Below are positions 7,539 through 8,991 of a DNA stretch of 8,991 nt, piece by piece (position 1 is the stretch's first letter; the number at the start of each line of letters is the position of its first letter). A program made the position numbers and the translations under genes. The DNA comes from JBDSTZ01 sp039927975 (GTDB lineage: Bacteria; Pseudomonadota; Gammaproteobacteria; Burkholderiales; Burkholderiaceae_D): assembly GCA_039927975.1 (NCBI GenBank), contig JBDSTZ010000299.1, positions 1 to 8,991 on the forward strand, written 5' to 3'. The notes below the pieces were generated by a model. The model made no database searches, was not told the DNA's origin, and saw only the letters and a program-made list of their open reading frames with translations.

Positions 7539-8711
7539 TTAGCGCGCGCCGGCCTTCTGGTTCAGTTCCACTTCGGCCAGCGCCGACATGCCGGGCACCA
7601 GGCGTCCGCCGAGTTTTTTCACATCGTCGGCACGCAGCACGATCTTGACCGGCACGCGCTGGACGATCTTGGTGAAGTTGCCGGTCGCGTTATCGGCCGG
7701 CAGCAAGGCGAACTGGTTGCCCGAGGCCGGCGAGAAGCTGTCGACCTTGCCCACCAGCGGCTGGCCCGGCATGGCGTCGATGACGATCTTCGCTTCCTGG
7801 CCCGGCACCAGGCCGGCGAGCTGGGTTTCCTTGAAGTTGGCGGTGACCCAGACTTCGTTTTCGACGATGGCGGCGAGCTGCTGGCCGGCCTGGATGCGCG
7901 CGCCGACTTCGACGCTGCGCTTGCCGATGCGCCCCGCCACCGGCGCCACCACCATGTTGTAGGCCAGCTGCTGCTGGGCGTCCTTGAGCTGAGTGCGCAG
8001 CACGTTGACCTGGGCCTTGAGGACGTCGCGCGCGGCGCCGGCGGCGTCGATCTGGGCCTTGGCCGCCTGCGCGTTGTCGCGCCGCGCGGCCAAGTCGGCG
8101 GTGGCGCCGGTGCGGGCCGCGTTGGCGGCGTCGAGTTCGGCCTTGGAGACCGCCTTCATCTGACTGTTATAGAGCTGGCCGTAGCGGGCCGCGTCCTGCT
8201 CGGCGCGCAGCAACTGAGCTTGCGACTGCGCCACCTGGGCGCCGGCCGCGCTGGCCTGGGCCTTGACCTGGGCGATCTGGGCGCCGGCCTGCAAGACCTG
8301 CTGCTCGGCGCTGGCGATCTGCGCCTCGATCTGCTCGACCTTGACGCGCTGGTCGGCGGGATCGAGTTCGGCGATCGGGTCGCCGGCCTTGACGACCTGG
8401 TTGTCCTCGACCAGCACGCGGGTGACCACGCCGGCGATGCGCGAGGAGACCGGGTGCACGTGGCCGGAAACGTAGGCGTTTTCGGTTTCGACGAAATGGG
8501 TGCTGCGGTACCACATGCGGCCGCCGGCGCCGAGCGCCAGCAGGGCGATCACGGCGACCACGCCGAGCACCTTGTAATTGGGCGGGGTCTTGCCGGGAGC
8601 GGCGGGCGCGGCCGGCGCGCTCTCGGGGGCGTGGGCGGGAGCCGCGCCGGCGGCAACCGGTGGCACGGCGGCCAGGTTCTTGTGCTCTTGCTTGGCAGGG
8701 GTTTGTTGCAT
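7539..8711 (-). CDS. emrA: EmrA/HlyD-family membrane fusion protein
   Basis: This periplasmic adaptor links the EmrB-type transporter to the outer-membrane channel. It has 390 residues, the usual EmrA length. An Ala/Pro-rich cytoplasmic tail (1-46) is followed by one membrane anchor (about 47-63). The first lipoyl half is at about 78-118 (ENAYVSGHVHPVSSRIAG). An Ala/Gln-rich coiled-coil hairpin spans about 122-250, and the second lipoyl half about 251-283 (VVAPVAGRIGKRSVEVG). The beta-barrel region follows to about 382, with the EmrA-type stretches GNQFALLPADNATGNFTKIV and RVPVKI. The ATG at 8711 is preceded by GGAG (8722-8719) at a 7-base spacing, a good ribosome site. It is the first gene of the pump operon, read divergently from the TetR-type regulator. 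Confidence 0.95.
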   Translation of the reverse strand: MQQTPAKQEHKNLAAVPPVAAGAAPAHAPESAPAAPAAPGKTPPNYKVLGVVAVIALLALGAGGRMWYRSTHFVETENAYVSGHVHPVSSRIAGVVTRVLVEDNQVVKAGDPIAELDPADQRVKVEQIEAQIASAEQQVLQAGAQIAQVKAQASAAGAQVAQSQAQLLRAEQDAARYGQLYNSQMKAVSKAELDAANAARTGATADLAARRDNAQAAKAQIDAAGAARDVLKAQVNVLRTQLKDAQQQLAYNMVVAPVAGRIGKRSVEVGARIQAGQQLAAIVENEVWVTANFKETQLAGLVPGQEAKIVIDAMPGQPLVGKVDSFSPASGNQFALLPADNATGNFTKIVQRVPVKIVLRADDVKKLGGRLVPGMSALAEVELNQKAGAR

Positions 8712-8743
8712 GACGCGGCTCCGGAGGAAATTGGTTAGATTGG

Positions 8744-8772
8744 ATTATTGGTCAAAAAAACCCCGAAGTCAA
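8744..8772 (-). promoter_or_regulatory. Sigma70-type promoter of the efflux operon
   Basis: On the minus strand TTGACT (8772-8767, 5 of 6 consensus) is followed after exactly 17 bases by AATAAT (8749-8744, 5 of 6). The predicted start is near 8737, leaving a short leader of about 25 bases before the fusion-protein ATG. The spacer contains a T7 run. The region just downstream holds three TTGG copies on the plus strand (8731, 8740, 8748). The inverted repeat 8774-8797 abuts the -35 box, with one base between. Confidence 0.65.
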
Positions 8773-8773
8773 G

Positions 8774-8797
8774 AAATGAAACGATTGCATTTCATTT
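8774..8797. promoter_or_regulatory. Candidate TetR-type operator in the divergent region
   Basis: This is a perfect inverted repeat of AAATGAAA (8774-8781) and TTTCATTT (8790-8797) with an 8-base spacer, 24 bp in all. It is the only clean palindrome between the regulator and the pump operon. TetR-family proteins usually bind such sites next to their own gene. It lies immediately upstream of the pump -35 box and 22 bases before the regulator's ATG, so one bound dimer could affect both directions. A weak plus-strand promoter, TTGCAT (8785-8790) and TACAGT (8808-8813) with 17 bp between, would overlap it. Confidence 0.6.
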
Positions 8798-8823
8798 TAT
8801 TTTGGCTTACAGTGGAGGCATGA
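8776..8823 (+). CDS. Possible 15-codon upstream ORF (MKRLHFILFWLTVEA)
   Basis: This short frame has an ATG inside the left arm of the inverted repeat and a TGA (8821-8823) that overlaps the regulator's ATG (8820-8822) as ATGA. No clear ribosome site precedes it. If translated, it could couple initiation of the regulator. It would not be transcribed if the regulator's message starts downstream of 8776, as the weak TTGCAT/TACAGT promoter would predict, so it may be chance. Confidence 0.2.
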   Translation: MKRLHFILFWLTVEA

Positions 8824-8991
8824 ACAAACCAGACCTCTTTACGTCGGCACCGTCCGCGCCGTCCGATTGCCCCGATGCGCCGGCCCCTTGCGCCGGCCGG
8901 CCGCGCGCCAGCGACCTGGAAAGCCGCACGGCCAACCTGGTGCAGACCGCCGGCCAGCTGTTTATCAAGAACGGCTACAACAAGGTCAGTC
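8820..8991 (+). CDS. TetR/AcrR-family regulator, N-terminal part (cut by window edge)
   Basis: Only 57 codons are in the window. Residues 34-57 (ESRTANLVQTAGQLFIKNGY, then NKVS) match the first helix and the GY turn that open the TetR DNA-binding domain. Before this is a Pro/Ala/Ser-rich extension of about 33 residues with two cysteines (Cys17, Cys24). The divergent placement next to a tripartite pump suggests it is the local repressor, released by a pump substrate; this is inference from context. ATG 8820 is the only reasonable start. The GGAGG at 8814-8818 ends just one base before it, far closer than usual. An in-frame TTG at 8802 is an unlikely alternative. Confidence 0.8.
   Translation, partial: MNKPDLFTSAPSAPSDCPDAPAPCAGRPRASDLESRTANLVQTAGQLFIKNGYNKVS

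Noticed and set aside
6174..8738. An 854-codon open frame on the plus strand, antisense to the pump genes
   Set aside because: It runs across two well-recognised genes and their gap. The protein is His/Gly/Arg-rich with no recognisable domain. Long antisense frames are expected in GC-rich genes with few TTA, CTA or TCA codons in register.
1..8991. CRISPR arrays, tRNA or rRNA genes, insertion sequences, phage or toxin-antitoxin genes
   Set aside because: I saw no spaced direct repeats, cloverleaf-like sequences, transposase-like frames or terminal repeats. The intergenic gaps are short and accounted for.

Overview
The window is strongly GC-rich (about two thirds G+C by eye) and densely coding. 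Nearly everything lies on the minus strand. The protein families, Gram-negative envelope features (periplasmic binding protein, outer-membrane lipoprotein channel) and codon bias suggest a betaproteobacterium, most likely of the Massilia/Duganella type (Oxalobacteraceae). That assignment is inference; there is no rRNA or other taxonomic marker here.

Reading down the minus strand from the right edge, the first block is a drug-efflux locus. A TetR-family regulator begins at the right edge on the plus strand. Divergently from it run three genes: a membrane-fusion protein (EmrA/HlyD type), a 14-helix DHA2 transporter (EmrB type) and a NodT-type outer-membrane lipoprotein channel. Together they can form a complete tripartite pump from cytoplasm to medium. 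The 108-base divergent region is AT-rich. It carries a good sigma70-type promoter for the pump operon and a perfect 8+8 bp inverted repeat that is the natural candidate operator for the regulator.

Next comes a secreted zinc peptidase of the M49 (dipeptidyl-peptidase III) family, 106 bases after the channel gene. It is followed by a long perfect hairpin.

The left third is a molybdate uptake operon, modABC: periplasmic binding protein, permease, and ATPase cut by the left edge. A 24-bp imperfect palindrome closely resembling the ModE operator sits 22 bases before modA, so molybdate-responsive repression is likely. Between the peptidase and mod genes lies a 206-base non-coding stretch that also holds seven exact tandem copies of CGGCG.

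The gene content is largely ordinary. I see no clear new biological system. The points most worth a second look are the HExxH-type zinc motif in the secreted M49 protein, the ModE-like operator, the divergent operator/promoter arrangement, a 15-codon upstream ORF whose stop overlaps the regulator's start, and the pentanucleotide repeat.
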